This document shows, one piece after another, positions 11,136 to 22,194 of a DNA stretch of 64,000 nucleotides. The stretch covers positions 1 through 64,000 of the forward strand of contig QANY01008140.1 in NCBI GenBank assembly GCA_003255025.1, written 5' to 3'. Each line of letters begins with the position of its first letter. Position 1 is the first letter of the stretch. The notes below the pieces were generated by a model that was given only the letters and a program-made list of their open reading frames with translations, did no database searches and was not told where the DNA came from. The stretch is from Datisca glomerata (lineage: Eukaryota; Streptophyta; Magnoliopsida; Cucurbitales; Datiscaceae). The translations under genes were made by a program, and so were the position numbers.

Positions 11136-11864
11136 TTAGAGGCTCAATGCGCACAGGTGACTCGGGAATGCTCAATGTTCAGAGATACGTGAGAAATATG
11201 ACTAGGTGCAGGCTGAATGTTCATAGATACACTTCCTGCTAAGTATAATTATGAAGTTTATGCAAGGCTCTCATAATGACTAGGGTAGCCTTTAGGTGTT
11301 TAACGTTATTTATACTTATGAAATATTTTGTTATTTCAAATTTTCATACTTTGAACTCATTGGATAATTTGTATTGATAATCTAGAATGATACTGCTGAC
11401 TATTGTGAAAATATATACAATGTTAAAATTGTTAATATGCAGGAATTTTTTGGAATAAGCAGAAATAGGAAGGAGATTGTGAAAATAGTGTTTTTTGTGA
11501 TGGTTTTAAGAACCCTCGTAAAAAATTGGCCGAGGACAAATTAACGACGGTTTTCACACCATCGTAGTTATACTCCATCTTTAGCGACAGTTCTTGAACT
11601 GTCATTATAGATGTGGTAAAAAAATTGGCAAGCACGACGGTTCAAGTAAACCGTCAGAATACATAAATTGCGATGGTTTTAAACCGTCATAAATGACAAA
11701 AAACCATCACGGTAGAATCTTTGTCACGACGTTCCTCCGACGGTTGTCAATCCTGACGGAAGCGATCCCGACAGATCTTTAACCGTCACCGTATCTCTTT
11801 TGACGTTACAAACCATCACCGTTGACACTACTGACCGTCGCCTTAGATGGCTTTTCTTGTAGTG

Positions 11865-12281
11865 AGCAACATTTTGCTTCTATCTCCCTAATAAACTTCC
11901 CTAAGTGGAACTTGCCAAATTTAAACACACTTAACAGAGGGATTGAATTGACAGTCAATCCGGGGCTATTTTCCTGACGTTGATGTGGTAGGGTTCAATA
12001 ATATATTAAATAAATTTAATAAATATGTTCAAGAGTTCAACTAATATGTTATGGAGTTCAATAAATAGAAGTTCAACAAATTTTTAAGGTTGAATAAATG
12101 TGTTGTAAAGGTTAAACAAAAATCTTCAATTTCATACTAGAGAAAATAACCCCAACATTGAAGAATCAAAACCACTGTCATTACAAACTTCACGGATGTA
12201 AAAAATTTGTATTTTACCGAAAACTAATTCATATTTTAAATAACAACTAAAGTAAATAATAAATGAAAAACCCTTACTTAC
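11865..12281. other. Remaining 5' part of the PR-4 copy A intron
   Basis: The sequence follows the exon 1 splice donor (GTAAGTAAG on the minus strand at 12281) and runs to the CACTA right end. It holds imperfect GTTCAATAAAT repeats at about 11990-12110. No second PR-4 exon is present. Confidence 0.55.
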
Positions 12282-12700
12282 ACTCATGCACTTGCCACAA
12301 GAAGCCTGTCCACGAGGGCCAATGGGGCCACAGAAGGCAGTCCAACCATACTTACTACGCCATGACGAAGGTTTATTAGCATCCCAGTAGAGCAATAAAC
12401 ACTCACTGCATTCAAATCCCATCCATTTTGCTGTGGATTATACAAATGATATGTGGCTCTCACATTAGTTGCACTTTCTCCTCCGTCGCTACCTCCAACT
12501 TCCGCCGCCCGTCTTACAATTGCTTTGACAATTTTTAGAAAGTGAACAATAGTCATCTGTTGATCCACAATACCCATATTGACTACAACAAAGGTTGTTT
12601 GCACATTTTTTGCCGCCTGCTTGTTTCCACATTGTTGGGCAGTGACAGAGGATGCCAATACACAGATTATTAGTACCAAATTTAGGCTAAGATTTGCCAT
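12282..12700 (-). pseudogene. PR-4 (hevein plus barwin) copy A, frameshifted exon 1
   Basis: The ATG at 12700 opens a signal peptide ([21 protein letters not shown]) and QQCG, as in copy B. Compared with copy B, one base is lost within the CGNKQAAKN segment, so the whole chitin-binding domain is read out of frame and its cysteines vanish. One extra base near 12498 returns to the correct frame ([23 protein letters not shown]). A third change, loss of one base after YCST (about 12390), shifts the barwin part; the rest ([15 protein letters not shown]) continues in another frame. The exon ends at a proper GTAAGT donor, but exon 2 was not found between 1 and 12281. It may lie further left beyond the inserted transposons. 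A non-functional relic is the best reading. Confidence 0.88.
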
Positions 12701-12775
12701 TTTGTTTTGCTTTTTGTTTTTTGCTAATATTCTTTCTTCTATTGGCTATGTATTTGTTGGGTTGAGGGTTGGCTA

Positions 12776-12783
12776 TATTTATA
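12776..12783 (-). promoter_or_regulatory. TATA box of PR-4 copy A
   Basis: TATAAATA on the minus strand lies 76 bp before the ATG, the same place as in copy B. The core promoter is therefore recognisable although the coding part is broken. Confidence 0.6.
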
Positions 12784-13106
12784 GGGAAACTGTACGTTTG
12801 ATGAAATTGGATTAGGATTTAGAAAGGTAATCTTGAATTAATGAGTAATCAAAAGCAATTTTTGACCAACAAATGACTTGATTTTATTTTGTTAAAAAGA
12901 AAAAAGGGTGGTTTCTTGTTTATTTGTTTTACTTGGTTAAGACAATTCATGATGTGCAAGTTGAATTAGTTATTTAACTAAGAAAAGACAAAAGTTTGAC
13001 ACGTTCACTACTTTTTCAAAGATGATTATTTATTTTTATATTTATATAACGACTTTAAGGAACTTTGATAGAATTTAAATAAGGTGACTCAAATTTATAT
13101 TTCATG
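12784..13106. other. Upstream flank of PR-4 copy A
   Basis: About 320 bp of AT-rich sequence lies between the TATA box and the target duplication of the gypsy-type element. No further coding signal was seen. The retroelement therefore sits about 410 bp upstream of the start codon and would have separated the gene from distal promoter elements. Confidence 0.5.
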
Positions 13107-13111
13107 TATAA

Positions 13112-13867
13112 TGTTTTAGCCGAAAGCTGTCACAATACAGGTGTGGAGGTCCTCCTAATCGGGGGAATCTGCTGTAATGACGTTATGCGAGTTCTTTCCT
13201 CTTTATGGTGAGCGTACTTTTCCTCCTAACTGGAGCTTCTTACGACCTCAGCGTCTACAAAACAAAGACAATGAATCCTAAAGGCGAGGAACCAGGGGTG
13301 GTTGCCCTGCCTAAGGGCCTCCGATACCTAAGTCAGTCATTTATTGATATTTCAGCATAGTTTTTTGTACGGGAGAGAAGACATACCTCTTTTGACGACT
13401 AGATGAAGTATTTATACCTGAGTCGTCGGGGCCGTGGTAGCGTGTCAAAGAAGCATCTGTGGGGGAACGGAATCAATCTTGCCTGGCATTGATTGGATGG
13501 AAATGATGTGAATTTTGATATAAAGCTGGTGGATATTAAATGTTGATGTGCCTATGAGATGACTAGTTGTAGGCTACCATGTCATTCTATCATAGCGATT
13601 AGACAGGTTGGGCGCTCGGGCTTAGGAGGGAGAGCCACCTTGAACGTCACCTTTAGTGAATAATGATGACTTTACGCTCGGGGTCGACATAGCTTTCCTT
13701 GTGCTCTTATTCCTATTTTTCCATGAGCTTGGAACTTGTGCATCTCGAGCTCCATAGGGGCCGACCAACTGAGGTCGGTTCTGCTCCTTTATTAGCGCAG
13801 GGAGTTTCCTACTATGGTGCGACACGCGTGTTATTGTGTCATTGAGATTGGAAAAATACCTTTAAGA
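13112..13867 (-). repeat. 3' LTR of the gypsy-type element
   Basis: The repeat is collinear with 17807-18336 and 27419-27645 (for example CACAATACAGGTGTGGAGGTCC versus CACAATACATGTGTGAGAGTCC). On the minus strand its start reads TCTTAAAGG where the other copy has TGTTATAGG, so the terminal TG has mutated to TC. The other end is TAAAACA. Confidence 0.85.
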
Positions 13868-14980
13868 GTTGCCCCCAGTTAAGGTAAAACGTTTGTGTTG
13901 GCTACCCGCCCCTGATGATAAAGACCTTACCCTTAACAAAGGCATAATCCAACAAGTAGCCTTAATCTTTGCTTCATGATGAAACACCTTGACCGACCAC
14001 AACCTATCTCCTTCCTCTCGTGCCGCCATCCCTTTCAATATTTCATCAATTTATTCCACCGGTTGTTGGAGTGGGTTGATGCACCAGAAGTAGGCAAAGC
14101 ACAGCCTTCGCAATCACGTCTCCGGGAACGTTCCGTACCCAAAGGCGGGGTTTTCTCATTTCTCCTTAAGGTGGAGGGATTGAGTCCCCAAGATCAGGGC
14201 AACCGGAGTCCTCGATATCTCAGACAAGTTCAAAGAAACTGTGGAGATCCTACCCGAGATGGAAGGATTATTTTTCTTCTTCCAGAAGAGGGGCTTTTGA
14301 GTTACCCTAGGGGGGCTGTCCCCTTAACTGAGGAAACTTTTGTATCTTTATTTGTACATGTAGTTCTCCGTTTATTATTGAAAATAAACTTTACTTCTAG
14401 CTCTTTTATTCATTTATGTTTCTACCAACTTTCTGTTACGAGCGTGCCTTGAGTATATGTTATTTTTCATTAGTCGATCTTTAATCAGGTCTGGATGAGG
14501 CCTTAATCCTGATTCGTGTGGTCATTTTAACTTATTATGCTGAGTGTTGTATCCTTACCTGCGCCGCGTGATTATTTATGACCCTGCACTGGAGTGGGCC
14601 TAGATTTATATTCTGTGGACTTGATTTTGTCCAACGAGTTTCCCCCTCTGTAGGTTAGGAGTCCTAAAGACCTGTCACAACCTTTAAGAACCCTTTCGTG
14701 CTCTTACCTTGGAGGTCTAGTCGGGAGAACCTTCCCTTCGTTACCTATCCAGGTGTCCATATCCTGGATAAATCCTTGAGCTGAATTGCTCATCAATGGA
14801 CCTTATTCCGAGCTATAATGCTCATTAGCTATCCTTACTCTCAGTGTCGATATTGCCTTAACTAAGGCATTTCCTTAACTCTGTTAGACGGGCGTGAGTG
14901 CATAGCAATTATTACTTACTTGGCTGTCTAGTTAAGCGCGCTTACCTTAGTTAGGCCCTTCACTCCGTCTGTAACCTGAT

Positions 14981-15398
14981 GTGCTCGGCAGGCGTCACTT
15001 GTCGATATCTAGTCAGGTGTGACTACTTTGGCTAGATCCTTGATCCCGTTTGTGAGCATGAGTGCTCGACATACATCACTTATCGATATCTAGCCAGGCA
15101 TGTCTGATCGGGCTAGATCTTTAATCCCATTTGCAAGCCTGAGTTCTTGACAGACATCAATCATCGATATCTAGTCAAGCATGTCTCCTCTGGCTAGATC
15201 CTTGTTCCCGTCTGCGATTATGAATGCTCGACAGACATCACTTATCGATGTCTAGCCAGACGTCTCTGCTCTGGCTAGATCATTGATTCCGTATGCGAGC
15301 ATGCGTGCTCGACAAACATCACTTATCGATATCTAGCTAGGCGTGTCTGCTCTGACTAGATCCTTGATCCTATTTGTGAGCATGAGTGCTCGACATAC
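14981..15398. repeat. 81-bp tandem repeat, about five copies
   Basis: GTGCTCGACA-type starts occur at 14981, 15062, 15143, 15224, 15305 and 15386, exactly 81 bp apart. Each unit contains CATCACTTATCGATATCTAG and TGGCTAGATCCTTGATCCC. The spacing is a multiple of three, but all copies carry stops, so no coding repeat is implied. Confidence 0.85.
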
Positions 15399-15404
15399 AT
15401 CACA

Positions 15405-15790
15405 TCTTGTTTAATCCTGACTGGTGGGCTAGAGCACCTCACTAGTCATCACTATTGTTTAATCCTGACTAGTGGGATAGAGCACTTCACCAGTCATCAC
15501 TTTTGTTTAATCCTGACTAGTGGGATGAAGCACATCACTAGTCATCACTTTTTGTTTAATCCCGACTGGTGGGCTGGAGCACCTCACTAGTCCTCACTTT
15601 TTGTTTAATCCTGACTGGTGGGCTAGAGCATTTCACTAGTCATCATTTTTTTCTTAATCCTGATCGGTGGGATGAAGCACCTCACCAGCCTGTAATCCCG
15701 ACCGGTGGGCTGAATCATCTTACCACTCATCATTTTTTTATTTAATCTCAACTGGTGGGATGGAGCACATCACCAATCATCACTTTTGTC
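15405..15790. repeat. 48-49-bp tandem repeat, about eight copies
   Basis: Units begin TTAATCC(T/C)GAC at 15411, 15459, 15507, 15556, 15605 and 15654 and continue to about 15790. Each contains GGTGGG.T.GAGCAC.TCAC.AGTCATCA. The period drifts by one base through variable T runs. The array follows directly on the 81-bp array. Confidence 0.85.
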
Positions 15791-15834
15791 TAATCATATT
15801 CTTGTTCTTTTTCTTGTTCATAACAATATTAGAA

Positions 15835-15976
15835 GAAGACTTTTGCTCGACAACATTTGTCTCACCCTCGTTGGTCATTCTAAGGTTGAGTGACACAAAA
15901 GTCTGCAGTTCATTCAACAATTGAGTCATGTTGAATTGCAACTTGTTCATAACATAGTTGATCGTGAACGCAGAAA
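15835..15976 (-). pseudogene. Copia gag fragment inside the gypsy-type element
   Basis: The minus strand reads VMNKLQFNMTQLLNELQTF followed by a charged stretch and a VVEQK tail. This resembles the end of the gag domain of Ty1/copia elements, just before the zinc knuckle. It is about 47 codons long and isolated: no knuckle, protease or pol follows. It is most simply a scrap of an inserted or recombined copia element. Confidence 0.45.
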
Positions 15977-16682
15977 AAGCTTGTGTGAACGACTCTAGTA
16001 TGATGCAAACTTGAGTCGCTCATCAATGGTTGCCCATGTACTTATGCCTCGTGCATTATGTCGATGTGATGCATGAATGCAATCATAATAAACACATAAA
16101 TTTAGCATTTACTAATCACGATAAAATAACCCAACGATTAATGTGCCGCCTTAAGGTCAGTCATATTAACCTCAGATTTTCTATGAGACATTCTCATCCT
16201 TATTAATTAAAACTTAAAATATCTCATATTTTCTCTTTTAACAATAACGTATCGCTTGTTCGGTCAAGTTATAGCTCTAAGGTTTTTGATTTCACCAAAC
16301 CAAACATGTTCTAAATTCCAATTTTCAATCAATTAACATTTATTCAGAACATTGATAGTGAATTTTTTGAATATAATTATCAATCGTTCTCAAGCACCGA
16401 TAATAATGAATAAAAAATACGAATCATACATCTCTGTCAAGATTCAATATAATAAAACTCATTAAGCACAAGAAATTATAGTTACTACAGTAGATTCATA
16501 ATTATCTCTAATTCATGAAATTCTAATGGTGTTATAAACAAAGAGGAAATTCAATCATTACTTCTCATTCTCAGAATTAAATCCAAAATTATGCAATAGT
16601 TGGCTAGACAATCACAAGCATTAAGAACATATTATAACACTCAATAATACTGAATAAACATTGATTGAATTAAAAATCAAAA

Positions 16683-17295
16683 TATATGAACAATCATGGT
16701 TTGGCTACGCGTAGCCCTAGATAAGAAATTTAGAACATACTAGAATAAGAAGATATCGTAATAATATTCATGAACATAGAGAAAAAGAGAAGAAAAAACC
16801 TAGATTTGAGGTTGAATGGAAGTTGAAATTCATCTCCCAATTGGATCCGTCTTTGTTTCCTCTCCCAAAAGCTTTCTCCTCTGTCTCTCACGTCCCAAGA
16901 GTCCCCCCCAAAAGACCTCAAAAAGTATCTTCAAACACTAGGGTTCGATAAGGATAAAATAGGAGAGAAAATTATGAAAAACGTTATCACGCCAGCATCA
17001 GGGCGCTGGCATTCTGTCTGCCTATATGCCGTGCCAGCGTCACGGTGCTGACATTCTGTACAGCTAGCATCATGACACTGGGAAGTCAACACCGCGACGC
17101 TGGTATTTTGTACTGACAGCTTTGCGACGCTGGCCCTTCTGCCCAATTCCGTTCTTTTTGTGATTTTTTCGAATTTTTGACTTCCAAATCTTTCCAAATC
17201 AATCCAAAAGTAATTGAATATCAAACCTACAAGATAGAAACAAAAATTAATACATAAATCAATCAATAAATCTAAAAGAACTAGCAAAAATAATG
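16683..17295. repeat. Unclassified repeat with GC-rich CGCTGGC palindromes
   Basis: Bases 16980-17140 have five or six copies of a (A/C)GCCAGCGTC / GACGCTGGC motif, each next to ATTCTGT. They are followed by an AT-rich tail starting TTCGAATTTTTGACTTCC. The left part (16700-16930) is CT/GA-rich like a transcript leader. The composition differs sharply from the surroundings, suggesting a separate inserted repeat. No ends or target duplication were found. Confidence 0.45.
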
Positions 17296-17806
17296 TTAAG
17301 ATTATCTAAAATATGAGTGTAAAATACACTCATCGCAGAGCCCCGTAAGAAAGGAGCCAAGCCCTTCACAACCTGGGTTTGTCTTGGTTTTTGTTTCCTC
17401 GAGAGGTGACAATCGCCCCAAGCTGCGAGGTCGTTCTGCCTTTCCCTGGGTAGTTTCTCCTGGAGCTCTGGGAGCGTGTGGTAACTTTGCCGGTGATCTC
17501 TTGAGTCGTTTGGGGGGGATCATTCACGTGTAAGAGACCGTTGTGACTTGCACGGGATCTGGCATATCTTTCCTTTCCTCTCGGGTTATCTTAGAAGTTA
17601 CAACCACCACATCCTTCTTCTTTTGTCGGATAGTCCTAAGGGAGTTAGGAGGTTTCTCCCCCCTTGGGGAGATGAGAAGGTCTACCTCTTCGTCCTGAAT
17701 TTTATCGATGTAGAACGTTGGGCCATCTTCTCCTTGCAAGAAGATAAATGGCTCTTAATGCTTTGACAGGGATGGCTTTATAGTCTTTCCCACAAATAGC
17801 GTCAAC

Positions 17807-18336
17807 TGTTTTAGCCAAAAACTATCACAATACATGTGTGAGAGTCCTCCTAACTAAGGGAATCTATTAGAGTGACATTATGTGAGTTCTTTCTTCTTTA
17901 TGGTGAGTGTACTTTTCCTCATGACTAGCGCTTCTTACGACTTCAACGTCTGTAAAACACAAACAAGGAACCCTAAAGGCGAGTAACTGGGGTGGTTACC
18001 CTGCCTAAGACACTCCGATGCCTAAGTCAGTCCTTTGTCGATATTTTGGCATAGTTTTTGTAGAGGAAAGAAGACATGCCTCTTTTGGCGATTAGAGAAA
18101 GTATTTATACCTGAGTCCTCAGGGTCGTGGGTAGCGTGTCGAAGAAACTTTTGTGGGACACAAAATTTGTCTTGTTGGCACTGATTTGATGGAAAATGAG
18201 CTGACTTTTGATATAAAGCTGGTGGATATCAAACGTTGATGTGCCTATAAGATGACGAGGCGAAGGCTATCCTGTCATTCTATCACAGCGATTAGACCGG
18301 TTGGGCTCTCGGGCTTAGGAGGGAGCACCACCTTGG
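17807..18336 (-). repeat. 5' LTR of the gypsy-type element, first part
   Basis: This part aligns with 13112-13640. It breaks off at GCACCACCTTGG, where the Ty1/copia element begins, and continues at 27419. The last five bases, CTTGG, are one copy of that element's target duplication. Confidence 0.85.
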
Positions 18337-18706
18337 TGTTGGAATTATCTTTATAAAGTAGGGTGTAATAACTATTTATGAGTATTTAGTTATTTCTCAG
18401 ACATTTTGTATTACTAAATTTAATGAATGAATAAAAAAAATTCTATTAATTAAAGTATGTTTGTAATTTACTCAAGTCCTGAAGGGTAAAGACAGATGAG
18501 TCTTTCAAACAAACTCTTATGAAATAATTCAAAACGATATCATAGTCTTAGGATCGACTAGGCAATCGAGTCTGATTATGACTGTTAGGTTGAACCGAAG
18601 GATGCCAGTCTGGGGGAATGGGAGGGGAGACGACGACAATTGACCTAGGCATGTTATGAAACATGTTGAATAAACCAGTAACAAATTAGTTTAGAGCAAA
18701 ACCGTT
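18337..18706 (+). repeat. 5' LTR remnant of the nested copia element
   Basis: The remnant shares TATTTATGAGTATTTAGTTA and TTAGTTTAGAGCAAAACCGT with the 3' LTR at 25582-25972. Similarity stops abruptly after AAACCGTT. The copies differ by small indels, including a missing ~20-bp piece near 18480. Confidence 0.85.
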
Positions 18707-21390
18707 AGGCTAATCGGCGGAACAGATTTTCGTGGCGGCTTGGCCGCCGTTGGAATATCAGCAACGCCAACGCCAGAAATCCTATTTCTAGTATCGGCGC
18801 CAAAATTCCCTAGGAATTTCTCTTTCTTTTCTTTTTGCTCTGTCATTCGTCTCGTGCGTTTTCATCTTCTCGCAATCGAAATAATTACACTAAATATTCA
18901 AAATAAAATTACAAAAATTCCTACGTCCTAAAATGACTTACATAATATCTAAGGAAAAATTAAAAGAACAAAATGGAACCCAATAATCACCATACAATTA
19001 ACGATCCATTATTTTCCATACATTCAAAAAACATAACTATCCATTCATTCATACATATCTCATATTATATGAATAATACAAGAAAACTCACAATATTTAA
19101 CATATAAATATATAATTAATCGCTCTGGTACCACTTGTTGGTCGTCGCGGCGCGTGGCCATTTAAAAAAATTGAACCTTTAAAAAAATGAATCTTTTAAT
19201 AAAACAAAACTTGTGAAATGCCACGATAACAATTTGTTTTATTGAAAATAATTTTTCAATCAGTTAGGATATATTATATATTTATATATTAAATGTACGT
19301 CATACAAGTTTAGGAATCATATATCTCTTGTAGTCTAAATCAAGCGTCATTGCAAAACCGATCGATCATCCGTCCCACGAAACCGTTGCAACGATCAATA
19401 GACTCTGAGATCCACACCAAGATCTTTCAAGTCAATCCTCAATGCACTAGGATGCGTGTGGGCACGTAAAATATTACAAGACACTTTCTCTGTCTCTGGA
19501 TGTACTTAACACATGAGATCTAGAGATTTACTAAGAATGACTGTAGTGAGACGATTCTCTAAAAAATATGATGATTATTCTTTTTAAGATTTGATTATCT
19601 TTTAATTGTAGATAAAAATCACTCTAACCAATTGTGTTCTCAACTCAATTCTCCGATTGATCAACTGATTAACTCCTCCGTCTGATTGATGCCATTATAT
19701 TTTCTAGATAATGGCGTATAAGATTTTTAGGAATAATTAAAAATTAAAAAATAATATTTAATTCCAATATACCCAATGTGTCTGGGACCCACTGTATAAT
19801 GGTGCACAACTGCAGTGCCACACCGCGCTGCAGTTGGCATTAAGTAACATAGTGCCTCATGGCACTGTATGTCACGCTACACTGCAGTGCCTCATGGCAC
19901 TGTGTGTCACGCCCCACTGCAGTGCCCTGTGGCACTGTAGTGTTGCACACCTGCTGCTATAGTGCCACGTGCCACTACAACATTCCACGATGATATACGA
20001 TTCTCAATCATTGATCGACACGTGACAATTACTACAAATTAAATAATTATATAAATATCTAAATATTAGTTCATTCAAAATTCACATATCTCATTATCCA
20101 TATCAACTAAATTATCTATTATTTCACAAATAACAGATTTAGTTGATCCTAATTATTATCTAATAATAATTTAATTATCTAATTTCTCAAATTATATATT
20201 TTGTCTCACTTATCGATAATTAGAAAAATAATCGATAATTATATATATATTTAAAAAATTATATTTATATATAAAAAATTTAATTAATTAATCACACATA
20301 ATTATCTCATGATTATGTACTTGCCCCAGAATAAAAATTTATTTGCAAGTCAGTCCTGGAAGATTCACACCCTGACAACATAGTACAAAGGTGATTTGGA
20401 GACCATTGACATGAAACTAAGCTCCAATAAACCAGATTATTGATTAAACTCTTTAATTAAATAATCTTATTTATTAATTTCATTATTACTCTACTAAAAA
20501 TATGGAATTGCACTCTTAGTAATTATAAATTGTATTTACAGAGTATTCACATGTAGTTCATTGATATAATCACTTCATATATTTCTGTCATCCGATTATT
20601 GGTTCATAAATTAGAAATGGTCAAAATTATCATTTTACCCTTCTAATTACCTCTTAATCCTTAAGTATCATTAATCTAATAGTGAATGGCTAAGTTATAA
20701 TCTTATTATAAATTTGAGCTCAATAACCATTCAATTCCAGAATTAACACTCAAGGGAACCAATATATGATCCATTAGGAAAGCTTGGATTTGAAATCATG
20801 CTCCCAGTCATCCATATCACTGAATCTCCAAAACAAATGTCACTAGCATATTTTACAAATAAACATTCAAGAGTGAATCAAAAGATCCAGTAGACCTGTA
20901 TAGGAGTTCATGACTACTCAGGATTCAGACTAATCTACATATGATCATTGAATTGATGTGTTTTAAGTCTTTATGATAAACAACACGTTGATAAATATAT
21001 TAATTCACATCGGTCTAGTCATATAAAATCTCATTATATAAAGTATTTTCACTAAGATGTCTATCCACATCAATGATCTAGATCTAGATTTCATGCATTC
21101 ATAATACTTAGTGAACCGTACTAGAAACCATTCATTAAAGATTCCATACTTTAATATGTTGTTGACAATTTTATTCATTATCTATGATCTTAATCTTCTC
21201 GTACTAATACAAGATCATAGTCTCATTAATAAATATGGAATTTTCAGATATTTATATAAATTATTCAGCAAGAATTTAAAAGAACAATTATAAGAAAAAT
21301 GTAATCCTCATTAAATTTTATTTCAAAATGTCAATACTCATGCTTTGAGGGATATGTCAATATAGAAATAGGGATATGTCAATATCAAAG
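18707..21390 (-). mobile_element. Antisense copia LTR with primer-binding site, fragment
   Basis: On the minus strand the LTR ends CCAACA, followed by AG and TGGTACCAGAGC (19122-19133). This is a close match to the initiator-Met tRNA primer-binding site TGGTATCAGAGC of plant copia elements. The LTR would span about 19136-21390, with the outer edge uncertain. About 415 bp of the leader follow down to the break at 18707. No gag or pol of this element is present. It is therefore a truncated insertion in opposite orientation to its host element. Confidence 0.65.
19800..19990. repeat. CTGCAGTGCC / GGCACTGCAG repeats within the antisense LTR
   Basis: Five or more imperfect copies of ACTGCAGTGCC..GTGGCACTG run here, mixing both orientations, in an otherwise AT-rich LTR. 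They could form hairpins. Many copia LTRs have internal repeats of this size, so this is probably part of the LTR and not a later insertion. Confidence 0.6.
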
Positions 21391-22194
21391 CGCCATATAG
21401 TATGTACATGCATCATTGTAGTTTAGTTTATAATTGGTAATAATTTAAATAAAATGAAAATGTTATCAAACTTATAAATTTTGAATTGAGATTTAAATTT
21501 TATAAAAGTTTATAATTTTTGAAACTTGTTGTTTCCAAATTAATAAAGTGTTATCATTTTTGAAAAAAAAACGAAAAATCCATTTTTTCAAAAAACTAAG
21601 TGGGAGGGTCGTTTACGTTGATACGTTTCCAAAGTCTCCAACGCAAACTTGATCGTGGCACGATCAAGTTATTGGAATTGTTTAGAGCTGCCTTAGAGGT
21701 CCTCACTTCAGTAGGTGAAACTTGAGAATTGTATCATTTTGAGTCATCGAGTTTCTTAAAAAGCTAAAGCTTGTTAAAAAAGTGGTGAGGTAGGACCGTC
21801 CCTAGATGGACTGTTAGTTCATGGTAACCTTTAAAGGTGATGCGTCGGTTAAACACTTAGACCGTGTGTTGGTTAAACACTTAGACGGAAACACATTGAA
21901 ATCCCTCATACGGGCTAGTCAATGGGGCTAAGGTGACCAAAACTATTGGTGATTGGTTAAGCTAGATGTAGTGACATCTTGAGAAGCGTTTACCAAACGA
22001 AAGTAGTCTCGATGCGATCGGAGGTAGCTTGGCCGTTGTCCTTAGATGAGACAAGTTACCGTTGTTGATCATAACATCATGAAAGAAATATTTTTATTGG
22101 ATTATTAGATATTTAAGTATTTGCATCATGCATCATACTTTCCTAAATGATTGAGTATTTATTTACATCGCTTTCTTTATTCTTTTTAGTAATC

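Larger units (their letters stand above)
7193..11864 (+). mobile_element. CACTA (En/Spm) DNA transposon with both ends
   Basis: The left end is CACTACAAGAAAAATC and the right end is GGCTTTTCTTGTAGTG, the hallmark CACTA termini. Subterminal zones at about 7210-7690 and 11500-11850 carry many copies of GACGGTT/AACCGTC in both orientations, as expected for transposase-binding regions. The flanking triplets are AAC and AGC, so the 3-bp target duplication is imperfect. Inside lie remains of a TNP2-type transposase and part of a second gene. The insertion lies just downstream of exon 1 of PR-4 copy A, in what should be its intron. Confidence 0.88.
13868..17806 (-). other. Internal region of the gypsy-type element
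   Basis: The interior begins after the PBS-like junction near 17806 and ends at the polypurine tract near 13880. Bases 17302-17740 hold a decayed minus-strand frame (Arg/Pro/Thr-rich, several stops) in the place of a gag leader. The middle contains two tandem arrays, a copia gag scrap and a GC-rich repeat block. The 158-codon plus-strand frame at 13976-14452 has no family signature and is probably chance. No protease, reverse transcriptase or integrase motif was found on either strand. Confidence 0.6.

Noticed and set aside
13976..14452. 158-codon plus-strand frame
   Set aside because: It lies in the interior of a minus-strand retroelement, has no domain and no plant gene-like leader.
14981..15790. 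CRISPR-like array
   Set aside because: The units are contiguous tandem repeats without unique spacers, and the context is a plant retroelement.
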